Assembly: GCF_014648515.1 (NCBI RefSeq)
Contig: NZ_BMRG01000015.1
Span: forward strand, 111,823 to 175,822
Reading direction: 5' to 3'
Source: Saccharothrix coeruleofusca
Lineage (GTDB): Bacteria > Actinomycetota > Actinomycetes > Mycobacteriales > Pseudonocardiaceae
Length of the DNA stretch: 64,000 nt
Positions 7,240 through 15,862 of this stretch are shown here, piece after piece. The notes beneath the pieces are model-generated. The model was not told the DNA's origin, did no database searches, and saw only the letters and a list, made by a program, of their open reading frames with translations. The position numbers were made by a program, and so were the translations under genes. Within the stretch, counting starts at the first letter, position 1. Each line of letters opens with the position of its first letter.

Positions 7240-9690
7240 GTGATGACCGATGCCGGGCGCACGGCGCTCACCCGGTTCGTCGACGAGCTGAAGCGGCTGC
7301 GCGACCGAGCCGGGGCGCCTTCGCTGAACCGGTTGGCGGCGCTGACCGCCGCCCTGCCGCACCCGTTGCCCCGCAGCACGATCAGCGACAAGCTCAACGC
7401 CCGGTCGTTACCGGAGTGGGAGTTCGTCGCGTCGTTCGTGACCGCCTGCGCCGCGCACGCCGAGCAGTCCGGCGTGGCGCTGCCCCCGACCGCGGTGGAC
7501 CTGGACCGGTGGGCCGCGCGGCACCTGCGGATGCTGCGCGCGGTCGACGGCGCGCGCGCCGCGAGCAGGTTGGCCGCCTCCGCCCGCGCCGAGCTGGACC
7601 GGCACGCCCCGGAGACCACACCGGAGCGCGTCGTGGTGCCCCGGCAGCTGCCCGCGGCACCACGGCACTTCGCCGGGCGGACGGCCGAGCTGGCGGCGCT
7701 GAACCGGATCGCCGAGGACGCCGCCGAGCCCGGTGGCGCGGTGGTGGTCTCCGCGATCGGCGGAACCGCGGGCATCGGCAAGACCGCGCTGGCCCTGCAC
7801 TGGGCCCGCCGGGTGGCCGACCGGTTCCCCGACGGGCAGCTCTACGTCGACCTGCGCGGTTACGGCCCCGGCTCGCCCCTGGCGCCCGCCGAGGCCGTGC
7901 GCGGCTTCCTCGACGCCTTCGCGGTGCCGCCGCGCGAGGTCCCCACCACCCCCGACGGGCAGGCCGGCCTGTACCGCAGCCTGCTGGCGGGCAGGCGGGT
8001 GCTGGTGCTGCTGGACAACGCGCGCGACGCCGAGCAGGTCCGGTCGCTGCTGCCCGGCTCGGCGGGCTGCCTGGCACTGGTGACCAGCCGCGACCGCCTC
8101 GCCAGCCTGGTCGCGGTGGAGGGCGCCCACCCGCTGCGGCTGGACCCGCTCCCCCCGGCCGAGGCGCGTTCGGTGTTGGCCGACCGCGTCGGGCCGCACC
8201 GCGTGCTGGCCGAGCCCGAGGCCGTCGACCGGATCACCGCCGCCTGCGCCGGGCTGCCCCTGGTCCTGGCGATCGTGGCCGCTCGGGCCGCCGCGCACCC
8301 CGACTTCTCCCTCGCCGACCTGGCCGCCGAGCTGACCGGGGCGCGGGCCCTGGACGTGTTCGCGGGCAGCGACCGGGCGGTGGACGTGCGCACGGTGTTC
8401 TCCTGGTCCTACCGCGGCCTGGCCCCTGCGGCGGCCCGGCTGTTCCGGCTGCTCAGCCTGCACCCCGGACCGGAGGTCGGCACGGCGGCTTCGACCTGCC
8501 TGGCCGGGGTGCCCGCGCGCGAGGCGCGCCGGCTGCTGCGGGACCTCGCCGACGCGCACCTGCTGACCGAGCACCGCCCCGGCCGGTTCACCCGCCACGA
8601 CCTGCTGCGCGCGTACGCCGAGGAGCTGACCGAGGAGCACGACGGCACCGAGGAGCGGCGGGCCGCCACCCATCGGCTGCTGGACCACTACCTGCGCACC
8701 GCGGACCGGGCCGCCCGCCTGGTCGACCCGTACCGGGTGACCGCCGAGCTGCCCGAGCAGGCGGCGGGCGCGATCCCGGAGCAGGTGCCCGACACCGCGC
8801 GGGCGCTGGCCTGGTTCGCCGCCGAGCACCGGGTGCTGCTGGCGGTCCTGGCGCAGGAGCACGCGGGCTTCGACGCGCAGGCGCACCTGCTGGCGAGGTC
8901 CCTCTCGACCTACCTCTACCGCGCCGGGTACTGGCACGACTGGGTGTGCGCGGAGCAGGCGGCGCTCAGAGCCGCCCGGCGCGGCGGGGACCGCCGGGGC
9001 CAGGCCGCCGCCCACCGCGGCCTGGCCCGCGCCTACCTGCGGCTGGATCGGGAGGAGGCGGCGCTGGCCCAGCTCCGGCTGGCCCTGGTGCGCTATGCCG
9101 AGCTCGACGACCGGGTCGGGCAGGCGCACACCCAGCTCAACCTGGCCGAGGTCTTCGACCGGTTCGGCAGGTACCCGATGGTGCTGCGGCACGCCCGGCT
9201 CGCCCTGGACGGGTACCGGGCCGCCGCCCACCCCGCCGGGCAGGCCAAGGCGCTCAACAGCATCGGCTGGAGCCTGAGCATGCAGGGCAGGCACCGGGAG
9301 GCCGTCGGCTACTGCCGCGAGGCCCTGGACATCCAGTTGGAGCTGGGCGACCGGGACGGCGCGGCGGACACCCTGGACAGCCTGGGCCACGTGCACCACC
9401 GGCTGCACGACCACGCCCTGGCCCGGACGTTCTACCAGCGGGCGGCCGAGCTGTTCCAGGAGACCGGCAACCGCCCCGAGGAGGGCTTCACCCTCGACCA
9501 CCTCGGTGACGTGCTGGCGGAGTCGGGCGAGCCGGACGCGGCGCGGGAGACCTGGCGACGTGCGGTGGAGCTGCTCGACCGGGGTGGTCCGGCGGAGCGG
9601 GTGGACGCCATCCGGGCCAAGCTGGAGCGCGTCGGCCCGCGCTCGTCCGTCACGCGGACGGGCGGCCGGAGCCCGTACGAGGCGTTCTGA
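7240..9690 (+). CDS. NB-ARC/TPR regulator with N-terminal helix-turn-helix-like domain
   Basis: An 816-residue STAND-type signalling ATPase. Residues 1-90 are an XRE-like N-terminus often found on actinomycete NB-ARC proteins (SLNRLAALT then STISDKLNARSLP). The NB-ARC domain spans about 145-400 with the P-loop GTAGIGKTALALHW (residues 179-192), the Walker B strand RVLVLLDNARDAEQV and the sensor TSRDRL. From about residue 540 to 800 there are six to seven TPR motifs. Such proteins are inactive when ADP-bound and oligomerise on ligand binding; AfsR and SARP-type homologues regulate secondary metabolism, but this one lacks the SARP DNA-binding domain. The GTG at 7240 has AGGAAGG seven bases upstream. 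An ATG follows immediately (7243). Confidence 0.88.
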   Translation: MMTDAGRTALTRFVDELKRLRDRAGAPSLNRLAALTAALPHPLPRSTISDKLNARSLPEWEFVASFVTACAAHAEQSGVALPPTAVDLDRWAARHLRMLRAVDGARAASRLAASARAELDRHAPETTPERVVVPRQLPAAPRHFAGRTAELAALNRIAEDAAEPGGAVVVSAIGGTAGIGKTALALHWARRVADRFPDGQLYVDLRGYGPGSPLAPAEAVRGFLDAFAVPPREVPTTPDGQAGLYRSLLAGRRVLVLLDNARDAEQVRSLLPGSAGCLALVTSRDRLASLVAVEGAHPLRLDPLPPAEARSVLADRVGPHRVLAEPEAVDRITAACAGLPLVLAIVAARAAAHPDFSLADLAAELTGARALDVFAGSDRAVDVRTVFSWSYRGLAPAAARLFRLLSLHPGPEVGTAASTCLAGVPAREARRLLRDLADAHLLTEHRPGRFTRHDLLRAYAEELTEEHDGTEERRAATHRLLDHYLRTADRAARLVDPYRVTAELPEQAAGAIPEQVPDTARALAWFAAEHRVLLAVLAQEHAGFDAQAHLLARSLSTYLYRAGYWHDWVCAEQAALRAARRGGDRRGQAAAHRGLARAYLRLDREEAALAQLRLALVRYAELDDRVGQAHTQLNLAEVFDRFGRYPMVLRHARLALDGYRAAAHPAGQAKALNSIGWSLSMQGRHREAVGYCREALDIQLELGDRDGAADTLDSLGHVHHRLHDHALARTFYQRAAELFQETGNRPEEGFTLDHLGDVLAESGEPDAARETWRRAVELLDRGGPAERVDAIRAKLERVGPRSSVTRTGGRSPYEAF

Positions 9691-9726
9691 GGTCCGTCGC
9701 CAGGTGCCGCCCCTGGACCCGAACGC

Positions 9727-11190
9727 TCAGCTCGCGGTGTCCGAACGCGCGACTGACGGTGCCGGAACGCTCGACTCGTCCGGCGGGGCGGGGCGGTCCT
9801 TGGCCATGGTGGACACGACCAGCAGCAGCAGGCCCGCCGCCACGGCGACGGCGACGAAGACCCAGCTGAACGCGGTGATGATGGTGCCGGGGTCGTGCTC
9901 GCCGCCACCCGAGGCGATCCCGGTGTTGACGATGGCGCCGAACACGGCCACGCCGACCGCGCTGCCCGCGGACCGGGCGAAGGTGTTCATGCCGGTGACG
10001 GTGCCGCGCTCGGCCCAGTCCACCGACGCCTGCGCCGCGATCAGCGTGGGCGACGCGGTCCAGCCCAGGCCGAAGCCGATGACGAACGCCGTGAGCGCCA
10101 CGGTGATCGGGTTCGGCCACGGCGCGACCACGGCCAGCGCCACCGAGCCGACCAGGGCGATGGCGCTGCCGGTGAGCGCCGTGGCCCGGAAGCCCCGCCG
10201 CAGGTAGAGGCGCCCGGCGGTGGACGCGGCCAGCGGCCAGCCGAGGGTGAGCGCGGCCACGGCGAGACCGGCCAGCAGCGGGGCCGTGCCCGCCGAGCCC
10301 TCCAGGTAGGTCGGCACGAAGCTGGTGATCCCGGTCAGCAGCGCGCCGACGGCGAGCGAGGCCAGGGTGGTGGTCAGGATCAGGCGCCTGCCCAGCACCG
10401 CGAAGTCGACGACGGGCTCGGCGGCGCGGCGCTCGACCACCGCGAACGCGGCGAGGGCGACGGTGCCGACCGCGAAGCAGGCGATGCTGGGCGTCGAGGT
10501 CCACGCCCAGGCCGTGCCGCCTTCGAGCAGGGCGAGGATCACCGCGGTGAGCCCGACGGTGAGCAGTGCCGCCCCGGCGTAGTCGATGCGGTGGCGGCGC
10601 TTCTGGACGGTCTCGCGGTAGAACCGCAGCAGCGCCCACCCGGCGAGCAGGCACAGCGGGATGTTGACCAGGAAGATCCAGCGCCAGGAGGCGAACTGGG
10701 AGAACACCCCGCCCAGCGTCGGGCCGACCACCGAGGACACCGCCCACACGCTGGCGATGTAGCCCTGGACCCTGGCGCGCTCCTCCACGGTGTAGATGTC
10801 GCCCACGATGGTCATCGCCATCGGGGCCACGGCGCCCGCGCCGAGCCCCTGGACGAGGCGGAACAGGATGAGCGAGGTCATGTCCCAGGCCAGCCCGCAC
10901 AGCAGCGACCCCAGCAGGAACAGCGCGATGCCCAGCAGGATGACCGGCTTGCGGCCGACCATGTCGGCGACCTTGGCGTAGAGCGGGACGCTGACCGCCT
11001 GGGCGAGCAGGTAGATCGAGAACAGCCACGGGAACCGGGTGAACTCGCCGATGTCGGCGACCACCGAGGGCACCGCGGTGGCCAGGATCGTGGCCTCGAT
11101 CGCGATCAGCCCGGTGGTCAGCATGAGGGCGAACAGGATCGGCCCGCGCTCCGAACGCAGACCCACGGCGGTTGCGGTGCTGTTGGTCAC
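9727..11190 (-). CDS. MFS drug efflux transporter, 14-TM DHA2 (EmrB/QacA) type
   Basis: A 487-residue integral membrane exporter with about 14 helices. The DHA family motifs are visible: GRKPVILLGIALFLLGS after TM2-TM3 (motif A, residues 70-90), LVQGLGAGAVAPMAMTIVGD (motif B region with its Arg) and the TM5 motif C-like VVGPTLGGVF. It would expel hydrophobic toxic compounds using the proton gradient. The start is GTG 11190. The last 20 codons are encoded by the same short repeat that lies upstream of the gene, so the C-terminal tail (SVPAPSVARSDTAS) may be repeat-derived. No regulator is adjacent. Confidence 0.92.
   Translation of the reverse strand: MTNSTATAVGLRSERGPILFALMLTTGLIAIEATILATAVPSVVADIGEFTRFPWLFSIYLLAQAVSVPLYAKVADMVGRKPVILLGIALFLLGSLLCGLAWDMTSLILFRLVQGLGAGAVAPMAMTIVGDIYTVEERARVQGYIASVWAVSSVVGPTLGGVFSQFASWRWIFLVNIPLCLLAGWALLRFYRETVQKRRHRIDYAGAALLTVGLTAVILALLEGGTAWAWTSTPSIACFAVGTVALAAFAVVERRAAEPVVDFAVLGRRLILTTTLASLAVGALLTGITSFVPTYLEGSAGTAPLLAGLAVAALTLGWPLAASTAGRLYLRRGFRATALTGSAIALVGSVALAVVAPWPNPITVALTAFVIGFGLGWTASPTLIAAQASVDWAERGTVTGMNTFARSAGSAVGVAVFGAIVNTGIASGGGEHDPGTIITAFSWVFVAVAVAAGLLLLVVSTMAKDRPAPPDESSVPAPSVARSDTAS
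9732..9751 (-). repeat. 20-bp repeat, left copy flanking the MFS gene
   Basis: TCGCGGTGTCCGAACGCGCG here is the exact reverse complement of bases 11275-11294 on the other side of the MFS gene. It lies inside the last codons of that gene. A degenerate second unit follows to about 9775. Confidence 0.85.
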
Positions 11191-11240
11191 CTAGTCTCCA
11201 AGTCGGTCGCTCGGCCCGCTATTCCCGGCGGCGGTACCCG

Positions 11241-11310
11241 GATACCGCGAGTCGCGCGTCCGGACACCACGAACCGCGCGTTCGGACACCGCGAATCGCG
11301 CGTCGGGGGT
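11241..11310 (+). repeat. three tandem 22-bp repeats upstream of the MFS gene
   Basis: Three head-to-tail units of about 22 bp (consensus CGCGARTCGCGCGTYCGGACAC) fill much of the 157-base gap between the MFS start and the permease stop. Unit two/three contains CGCGCGTTCGGACACCGCGA (11275-11294), the perfect inverted partner of 9732-9751. Confidence 0.8.
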
Positions 11311-11347
11311 GAGCCAGCGCACACCGGTCAGTCCACTGTGGACATCG

Positions 11348-12154
11348 TCATCCGGTGAGGCCGGTCTCGGTGACACCACGGACGAGGTAGCGCTGCAGCA
11401 GGGCGAACACCAGCACGATCGGCAGGATGGACACCGCCGCCGCGGCGAACAGCAGGGCGATCTTCGGGTTCTGCGCCGTGAGCAGGCTGGACAGCGCCAC
11501 CTGGACCGTCCACGTCGAGGAGTCCTGCGCGATCACCAGCGGCCACAGGAACTGGTTCCAGCTGCCGATGAAGTCGATGACCGCGATGGCCGCGAAGAAC
11601 CCCGTCGAGTTCGGGACGACCACCCGCCGGAACACCCCCCACCGGGACAGCCCGTCCAGCCGCCCGGCCTCCTCCAGCGACACCGGGAAGTCGAGGAAGT
11701 ACTGGCGGAACAGGAACACGTTCAGGGCGCTGAACAACCCCGGCACCACCAGCCCGCGCAGGTCCGACAGCCAGCCCAGGCTCGACACCACCACGAAGCT
11801 CGGCACGAAGGTGACCGCGGTCGGCACCATCAGCGTCGCCACGATCGCGCGCAGGACCAGCGGCGCGTGCCGGTACGGGACACGCGCCAGCCCGTAGCCC
11901 GCGAGCGAGCACAGCAGCAACTGCCCCGCCGTCTGCAGCACGGCGACCACGGTGGAGTTCAGCAGGCTGCGCGCGAACGGGATCTCCTCGCCGGAGAACA
12001 CCTCCGCCGCGGTGGACCACCCGGTGCCCAGCCCGTCGCGGACCAGCACGGCGAACGGCAGCAGGAACAGCGCCGCCGCGACCACGAGCGCGGCCCAGCG
12101 CGCGACGGCGCCGACGCGGCCCGCCGGGGTGCGGTGGTAGCCGGGGGGACGCAT
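11348..12154 (-). CDS. carbohydrate ABC transporter permease (MalG type)
   Basis: A 268-residue inner-membrane permease with six predicted helices. The ATPase-docking EAA loop is EEAGRLDGLSRWGVFRRVVV (about residues 177-196) followed by P. The N-terminal extension and length fit the CUT1 family MalG/CebG. It forms a heterodimer with the permease encoded immediately upstream: the stop of that gene and this ATG overlap in TGATG, so translation is coupled. No nucleotide-binding subunit is present nearby, which suggests use of a shared ATPase such as MsiK. Confidence 0.92.
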   Translation of the reverse strand: MRPPGYHRTPAGRVGAVARWAALVVAAALFLLPFAVLVRDGLGTGWSTAAEVFSGEEIPFARSLLNSTVVAVLQTAGQLLLCSLAGYGLARVPYRHAPLVLRAIVATLMVPTAVTFVPSFVVVSSLGWLSDLRGLVVPGLFSALNVFLFRQYFLDFPVSLEEAGRLDGLSRWGVFRRVVVPNSTGFFAAIAVIDFIGSWNQFLWPLVIAQDSSTWTVQVALSSLLTAQNPKIALLFAAAAVSILPIVLVFALLQRYLVRGVTETGLTG

Positions 12155-13047
12155 CAGCCCGCCCTCCGCAGCACCCGGCCCGACAGCAGCGTCGCCAGCG
12201 CGATCACCAGCGCGAGCACGACCGCGCCCGCGCTGCCCCGGCCCAGGTCCTGCCCGCCGGAGCCGAGCGAGGTGTAGTACAGGTAGACCAGGGGCGGCCG
12301 GGCGAACGGCGGGTAGCCCCTGGAGTCGCCGAGGATGTTGTAGAACTCGTCGAACGCCTGGTAGGCGTTGATCAGGTTCAGGGTGAGCACGGCGACCAGC
12401 GCGCCGCGCAGACCCGGCAGCGTGACGTGCCGGAAGGTCTGCCACCTCGGCGATGCCCCGTCGGTCCACGCCGCCTCGTACAGGTGCGCCGGGATGCGCT
12501 GCAGCGCGGCGATGAACAGGATCATGTAGAAGCCCAGCTGCAGCCACAGCCGGGCGGTGACGAGCACGACCCAGTACAGCGGCGGGTCGACCGTGCCGAC
12601 CCACGCCTGCGGCTGCCCGCCGAACCAGCCCAGCGCGGTGTTGGCCACCCCGCTGTCGACCCCGGAGAACAGCGACATCTTCCACACCAGCGAGGCCACC
12701 ACGTAGGAGCAGGCGAACGGCAGGAAGAACACCGACCGGAAGAACGCCCGCGCGACGCGGACCTGGTTGACCAGCAGGGCCAGCGCGAGCGCCAGCACCA
12801 CCGTGGTGGGGATGACGAACGCGGCGAACACCGTGAAAGTGCCGATGCTGTCGAGGAAAGCGCGGTCGGTGAGCACGTCCGCGTAGTTGCCCAGCCCGAC
12901 GAACTCGGTCGGTGTCACGGTGTTGCGCGCGTCGAAGAAGCTGAGGTAGGCGCTCCACCCGATCGGCACGTAGGTGAACGCCAGCAGCCCGGCCGCGAAC
13001 GGGCCGACGAACAGCCAGAACGCGAGCGCGGCGCGCCGCCCGCTCAC
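12154..13047 (-). CDS. carbohydrate ABC transporter permease (MalF type)
   Basis: A 297-residue CUT1 permease with six helices. Its EAA loop is LYEAAWTDGASPRWQTFRHV (about residues 195-214) then TLPGL. Together with the MalG-type subunit it forms the translocation channel for an oligosaccharide. The GTG start at 13047 overlaps the stop of the binding-protein gene (GTGA), so the three genes form one tightly coupled operon. Confidence 0.93.
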   Translation of the reverse strand: MSGRRAALAFWLFVGPFAAGLLAFTYVPIGWSAYLSFFDARNTVTPTEFVGLGNYADVLTDRAFLDSIGTFTVFAAFVIPTTVVLALALALLVNQVRVARAFFRSVFFLPFACSYVVASLVWKMSLFSGVDSGVANTALGWFGGQPQAWVGTVDPPLYWVVLVTARLWLQLGFYMILFIAALQRIPAHLYEAAWTDGASPRWQTFRHVTLPGLRGALVAVLTLNLINAYQAFDEFYNILGDSRGYPPFARPPLVYLYYTSLGSGGQDLGRGSAGAVVLALVIALATLLSGRVLRRAG

Positions 13048-14288
13048 CTGTCCAGCCGCGCGATCTCGTCCCGCGCCACGTCCAGCGCCGTGCGCAGCTC
13101 GGCCGCCGGGTCCGCGCCTTCACGCGCGATCCGGGAGACCGCGTCCGACAGGGCGGTGTTGGCGCGGGCCGACCAGCGGGCGGGGCTGGCGATGCGCCCG
13201 CCCGCGGTGACGAGTTCGGCGATCCGCTTGCCCGGCCCGTCGCGCAGCGGCTCGGCCCGCTCCGCCAGGCTCCGCCGGGCGGGCAGGTGCGCGCCGAACG
13301 CGGTGGCGAACTCGGTCTGGTACTCCGTCTTGTCCACCCACAGCCACTTGACGTAGGCCTTGGCCGCGTCGACGTCGGCGCTGCGCGCGTTCACCATCGC
13401 GCTGTACGCGCCCACCGGCACCGATTCCGCGCCGTCGGCGTCCAGGCGCGGGAACGGCAGCACGCCGACGTCGTCGCCGTGCGCCTCGGTGATCTCGGGC
13501 AGGTTCCACAGGCCGGTCCACTGCATGGCGGCGAGGCCGTCGACGAACGCGCCGGGGTCGGCCCAGTCGGTCGGCGCGCCCAGCAGCAGGCCGCCGCCCC
13601 GGTGCAGCTCGCGCAGCTTGCCGAACACCTCGGCGGCGCGCGGGTCGTCGAAGCCGGGGGCCTTGCCGTCCTCGGACAGCAGGTCCAGGCCCGCCGACCA
13701 CAGCAGCGGCGCGGTGAGCACGCCGACGCCGCCGTCGTTGCCCGCGAACAGGCCGCGCACGCCGTCGGTGGTCAGCCGCCGGGCCGCGTCCAGCAGCTCG
13801 TCGACGGTCCAGGGCGGGGTGAGCCCCGCCTTCTCCAGCAGGCTGGGCCGGTAGTACAGGACCTGGGTGTCGATGGCCTGCGGGATGCCGTAGAGCTCGC
13901 CGTCGACCGTCTGGGAGTCCAGCAGCGCCCGGACGAAGTCGTCGCGGGTCTGCCCCAGCAGGTCGCCCAGCGGCACCACCTGTCGCTGCCGCACCCAGTC
14001 GACCTTGACCTGCGCCTCGAACACGTCGGGCACGGCGCTGTTCTGCAGGGCGGTCATGATCTTGGAGTCGTAGTCGCCGGGGTTCCACTGCACCTCGACC
14101 CGCGCGTCCGGGTAGGCGGCGGCGTAGCGCCGCACCGCGTCCTGGACGCCGTCCTCGCCGTAGGCGTGGTACCAGTGGCGCAGCGTCCCCTCGGCGGACC
14201 CCTCGCGGCCCGTGTTGGACCCGCAAGCGGTCAGCCCCAGTAACCCGGCGACCACGAGGAACGACCGACGGTCGAGCTCGACGCCCAT
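13044..14288 (-). CDS. sugar ABC transporter substrate-binding lipoprotein, Tat-type
   Basis: A 414-residue extracytoplasmic solute-binding protein of the CUT1 family. The N-terminus LDRRSFLVVAGLLGLTACGS (residues 5-24) combines a twin-arginine motif with a lipobox (LTAC), so it is probably exported folded by Tat and lipid-anchored at Cys22. The mature part has the usual landmarks, including AAYPDARVEVQW, IPQAIDTQVLYYR and MQWTGLWNLPEI. The substrate is unknown. The ATG at 14288 has GGGAGGT six bases upstream. It heads the importer operon. A sequence 10/14 like a CebR box lies at 14344-14357, too weak to call. Confidence 0.93.
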   Translation of the reverse strand: MGVELDRRSFLVVAGLLGLTACGSNTGREGSAEGTLRHWYHAYGEDGVQDAVRRYAAAYPDARVEVQWNPGDYDSKIMTALQNSAVPDVFEAQVKVDWVRQRQVVPLGDLLGQTRDDFVRALLDSQTVDGELYGIPQAIDTQVLYYRPSLLEKAGLTPPWTVDELLDAARRLTTDGVRGLFAGNDGGVGVLTAPLLWSAGLDLLSEDGKAPGFDDPRAAEVFGKLRELHRGGGLLLGAPTDWADPGAFVDGLAAMQWTGLWNLPEITEAHGDDVGVLPFPRLDADGAESVPVGAYSAMVNARSADVDAAKAYVKWLWVDKTEYQTEFATAFGAHLPARRSLAERAEPLRDGPGKRIAELVTAGGRIASPARWSARANTALSDAVSRIAREGADPAAELRTALDVARDEIARLDR

Positions 14289-14374
14289 CCCGCTACCTCC
14301 CCGACTCGGTTGTGGGGAAAGTATCGAACCGGGGTGATCACGTGTCGAGCGTTCCCACCAGGGGGGAGGACCGG

Positions 14375-15256
14375 TCAGGCCGCGTCGACCTCGTCGAGGA
14401 AGCCCAGCAGGGCCTTCGCCAGCTCGTCCGGCGCCTCCAGGGCGGCGTAGTGCCCCACACCTTCGAGTGACACCGCGCGGAGCTGCCCCGAGGTGACCCC
14501 GGCGAAGGTGTCGGCCGTGAAGTCGCCACCGCCCGCGCCGACCGCGAGCACGGGCACGCGCAGCGGGCGCTCGGCGGCCAGCGCCGCGATGTCCGGGCCT
14601 TCCCGCAGCATCGACCGGTAGAGGCCGACAGCGCCCCGGAGGCCGCCCGGCCGCGAGTAGGTCCTGGCGAACTCGTCGACGTCGGCTTCGGTGATCGCCC
14701 CCGGCGTCGCGCACAGCGCCGGGAACGCGAAGCGGGACAGGAACTCGCGCTCCCGCCCGGCCAGCAGCAGCTCGGCGATGCCGGGCGCGGCGAGCACACC
14801 GATGTGCCAGCTGCCGCCCCGCGTGACGTCGGCCAGCGCTTCCAGGCCGAAGCCGGGCAGTCCCATCTCGATCGCGGTGAAGCTGCGCACGTGCTCGGGG
14901 TGCGCGGCGGCGAGGCGGAACAGGGTCGCGCCGCTGATGTCCTGCCCCGCCAGGTGCACCGGGCCGACGCCGAGCAGGCCGATGAGCTGGTGCAGGTCCT
15001 CGGCGGCGGTGGCGCTGTCGTGCTCGTCGGTCGCGGTGGCGGAGTCGCCGAAGCCGCGCAGGTCCACGGCGAACACCCGGTGGTGCGCCGCCAACAGCGG
15101 GATGAGCTCGTGGAAGGCCCACCAGCTCTCGGGGAACCCGTGGACCAGCAGCAGCGGGGACCCGGTGGTGCCCGCTTCGACGTAGTGCAGCCGGGTTCCG
15201 TTGACCTCCACGTGGTGGTGCGCGACCTCGGACAGGGTGGCGGGTGCGGTGTTCAT
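14375..15256 (-). CDS. alpha/beta hydrolase, epoxide-hydrolase/haloalkane-dehalogenase type
   Basis: A 293-residue cytosolic alpha/beta hydrolase. The oxyanion element HGFPESW (residues 39-45), the DLRGFGDS strand and the nucleophile elbow GQDISG (Asp nucleophile rather than Ser) place it with epoxide hydrolases and fluoroacetate/haloalkane dehalogenases; [10 protein letters not shown] supplies the catalytic His. The Asp nucleophile implies an alkyl-enzyme ester intermediate. The start ATG 15256 matches the beginning of family similarity. It is divergent from a MarR regulator, with two operator palindromes in the 82-base gap, so expression is probably induced by a ligand of that regulator. 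Confidence 0.88.
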   Translation of the reverse strand: MNTAPATLSEVAHHHVEVNGTRLHYVEAGTTGSPLLLVHGFPESWWAFHELIPLLAAHHRVFAVDLRGFGDSATATDEHDSATAAEDLHQLIGLLGVGPVHLAGQDISGATLFRLAAAHPEHVRSFTAIEMGLPGFGLEALADVTRGGSWHIGVLAAPGIAELLLAGREREFLSRFAFPALCATPGAITEADVDEFARTYSRPGGLRGAVGLYRSMLREGPDIAALAAERPLRVPVLAVGAGGGDFTADTFAGVTSGQLRAVSLEGVGHYAALEAPDELAKALLGFLDEVDAA

Positions 15257-15270
15257 GACGTCCTCAAATA

Positions 15271-15310
15271 GACAACCTGGTTGTCCATCAATATAGACAA
15301 CCGAGTTGTC
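15271..15310. promoter_or_regulatory. twin palindromic operators for the divergent MarR regulator
   Basis: Two similar palindromes, GACAACCTGGTTGTC (15271-15285) and GACAACCGAGTTGTC (15296-15310), have centres 25 bp apart in the intergenic region between the hydrolase and the MarR gene. Symmetry, repetition and position are typical of MarR-family autoregulatory operators covering both divergent promoters. Confidence 0.8.
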
Positions 15311-15338
15311 TTTGTCGAGCCGGTCGTACCCTTGGCCC

Positions 15339-15818
15339 ATGTCCCGCTCCGGCGCCGATCTCGCCCTGCTCCTGCTCGGGGGCTTCCGCTGCCTGGTGGA
15401 CGCGGCCCAGGCCGAGCTGGCCGACCGCGGCCACGGCGACGTCCGCCCCGTCCACGACTTCGCCATCCGGGCCATCGCCTCGGGCGCGGACAGCGCTTCC
15501 GAGCTTGGGCGGCGCATGGCGGTGTCGAAGCAGGCGGCGGCCAAGACGATCGCGGTGCTGCAGGAGCGCGGCTACGTGGCCCGCGAGGCCGACCCCGCCG
15601 ACGCCCGCCGCAAGCGGCTCCGGGTGACCGATCGGGGGTTCGCCATGCTCCGGGAGGCCGAGGCCATCTTCGACGAGCTGCGCGAGCAGTGGGCGCGGCG
15701 GATCGGCGCGGATCAGCTCAAGGAGCTCGAAGCGCGGTTGACCGACCTGGTGGGCGCGACGCCCGTGCGCCTGGACACGCCGGGCTGGCTGGCGCGGGAC
15801 CTGGGCGAGCCGGTCTGA
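15339..15818 (+). CDS. MarR-family transcriptional regulator
   Basis: A 159-residue winged-helix regulator. Residues 45-75 ([20 protein letters not shown]) form the recognition helix-turn-helix, and the wing is [19 protein letters not shown]. MarR dimers usually repress adjacent genes until a phenolic or oxidant ligand releases them. ATG 15339 is preferred over an upstream in-frame ATG at 15306 because the latter would place the start inside the second operator palindrome. The divergent partner is the Asp-nucleophile hydrolase. Confidence 0.88.
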   Translation: MSRSGADLALLLLGGFRCLVDAAQAELADRGHGDVRPVHDFAIRAIASGADSASELGRRMAVSKQAAAKTIAVLQERGYVAREADPADARRKRLRVTDRGFAMLREAEAIFDELREQWARRIGADQLKELEARLTDLVGATPVRLDTPGWLARDLGEPV

Positions 15819-15857
15819 GCGCTGGGCGCACCCGTGCCGACCGGGCGCGCCCAGCGC
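15819..15857. terminator. hairpin terminator between marR and the GH12 gene
   Basis: GCGCTGGGCGC directly after the marR stop pairs with GCGCCCAGCGC at 15847-15857 (11 bp, loop 17). It serves the two convergent genes. Confidence 0.55.
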
Positions 15858-15862
15858 CGCGC

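Noticed and set aside
7408-9501. Long antisense frame (697 codons) opposite the NB-ARC regulator
   Set aside because: The plus strand has P-loop and TPR motifs; the reverse frame has repetitive low-complexity sequence only.
14344-14357. GTCGAGCGTTCCCA as a CebR box for the sugar importer
   Set aside because: Only 10 of 14 positions match and the left arm is lost; chance matches of this quality are expected.
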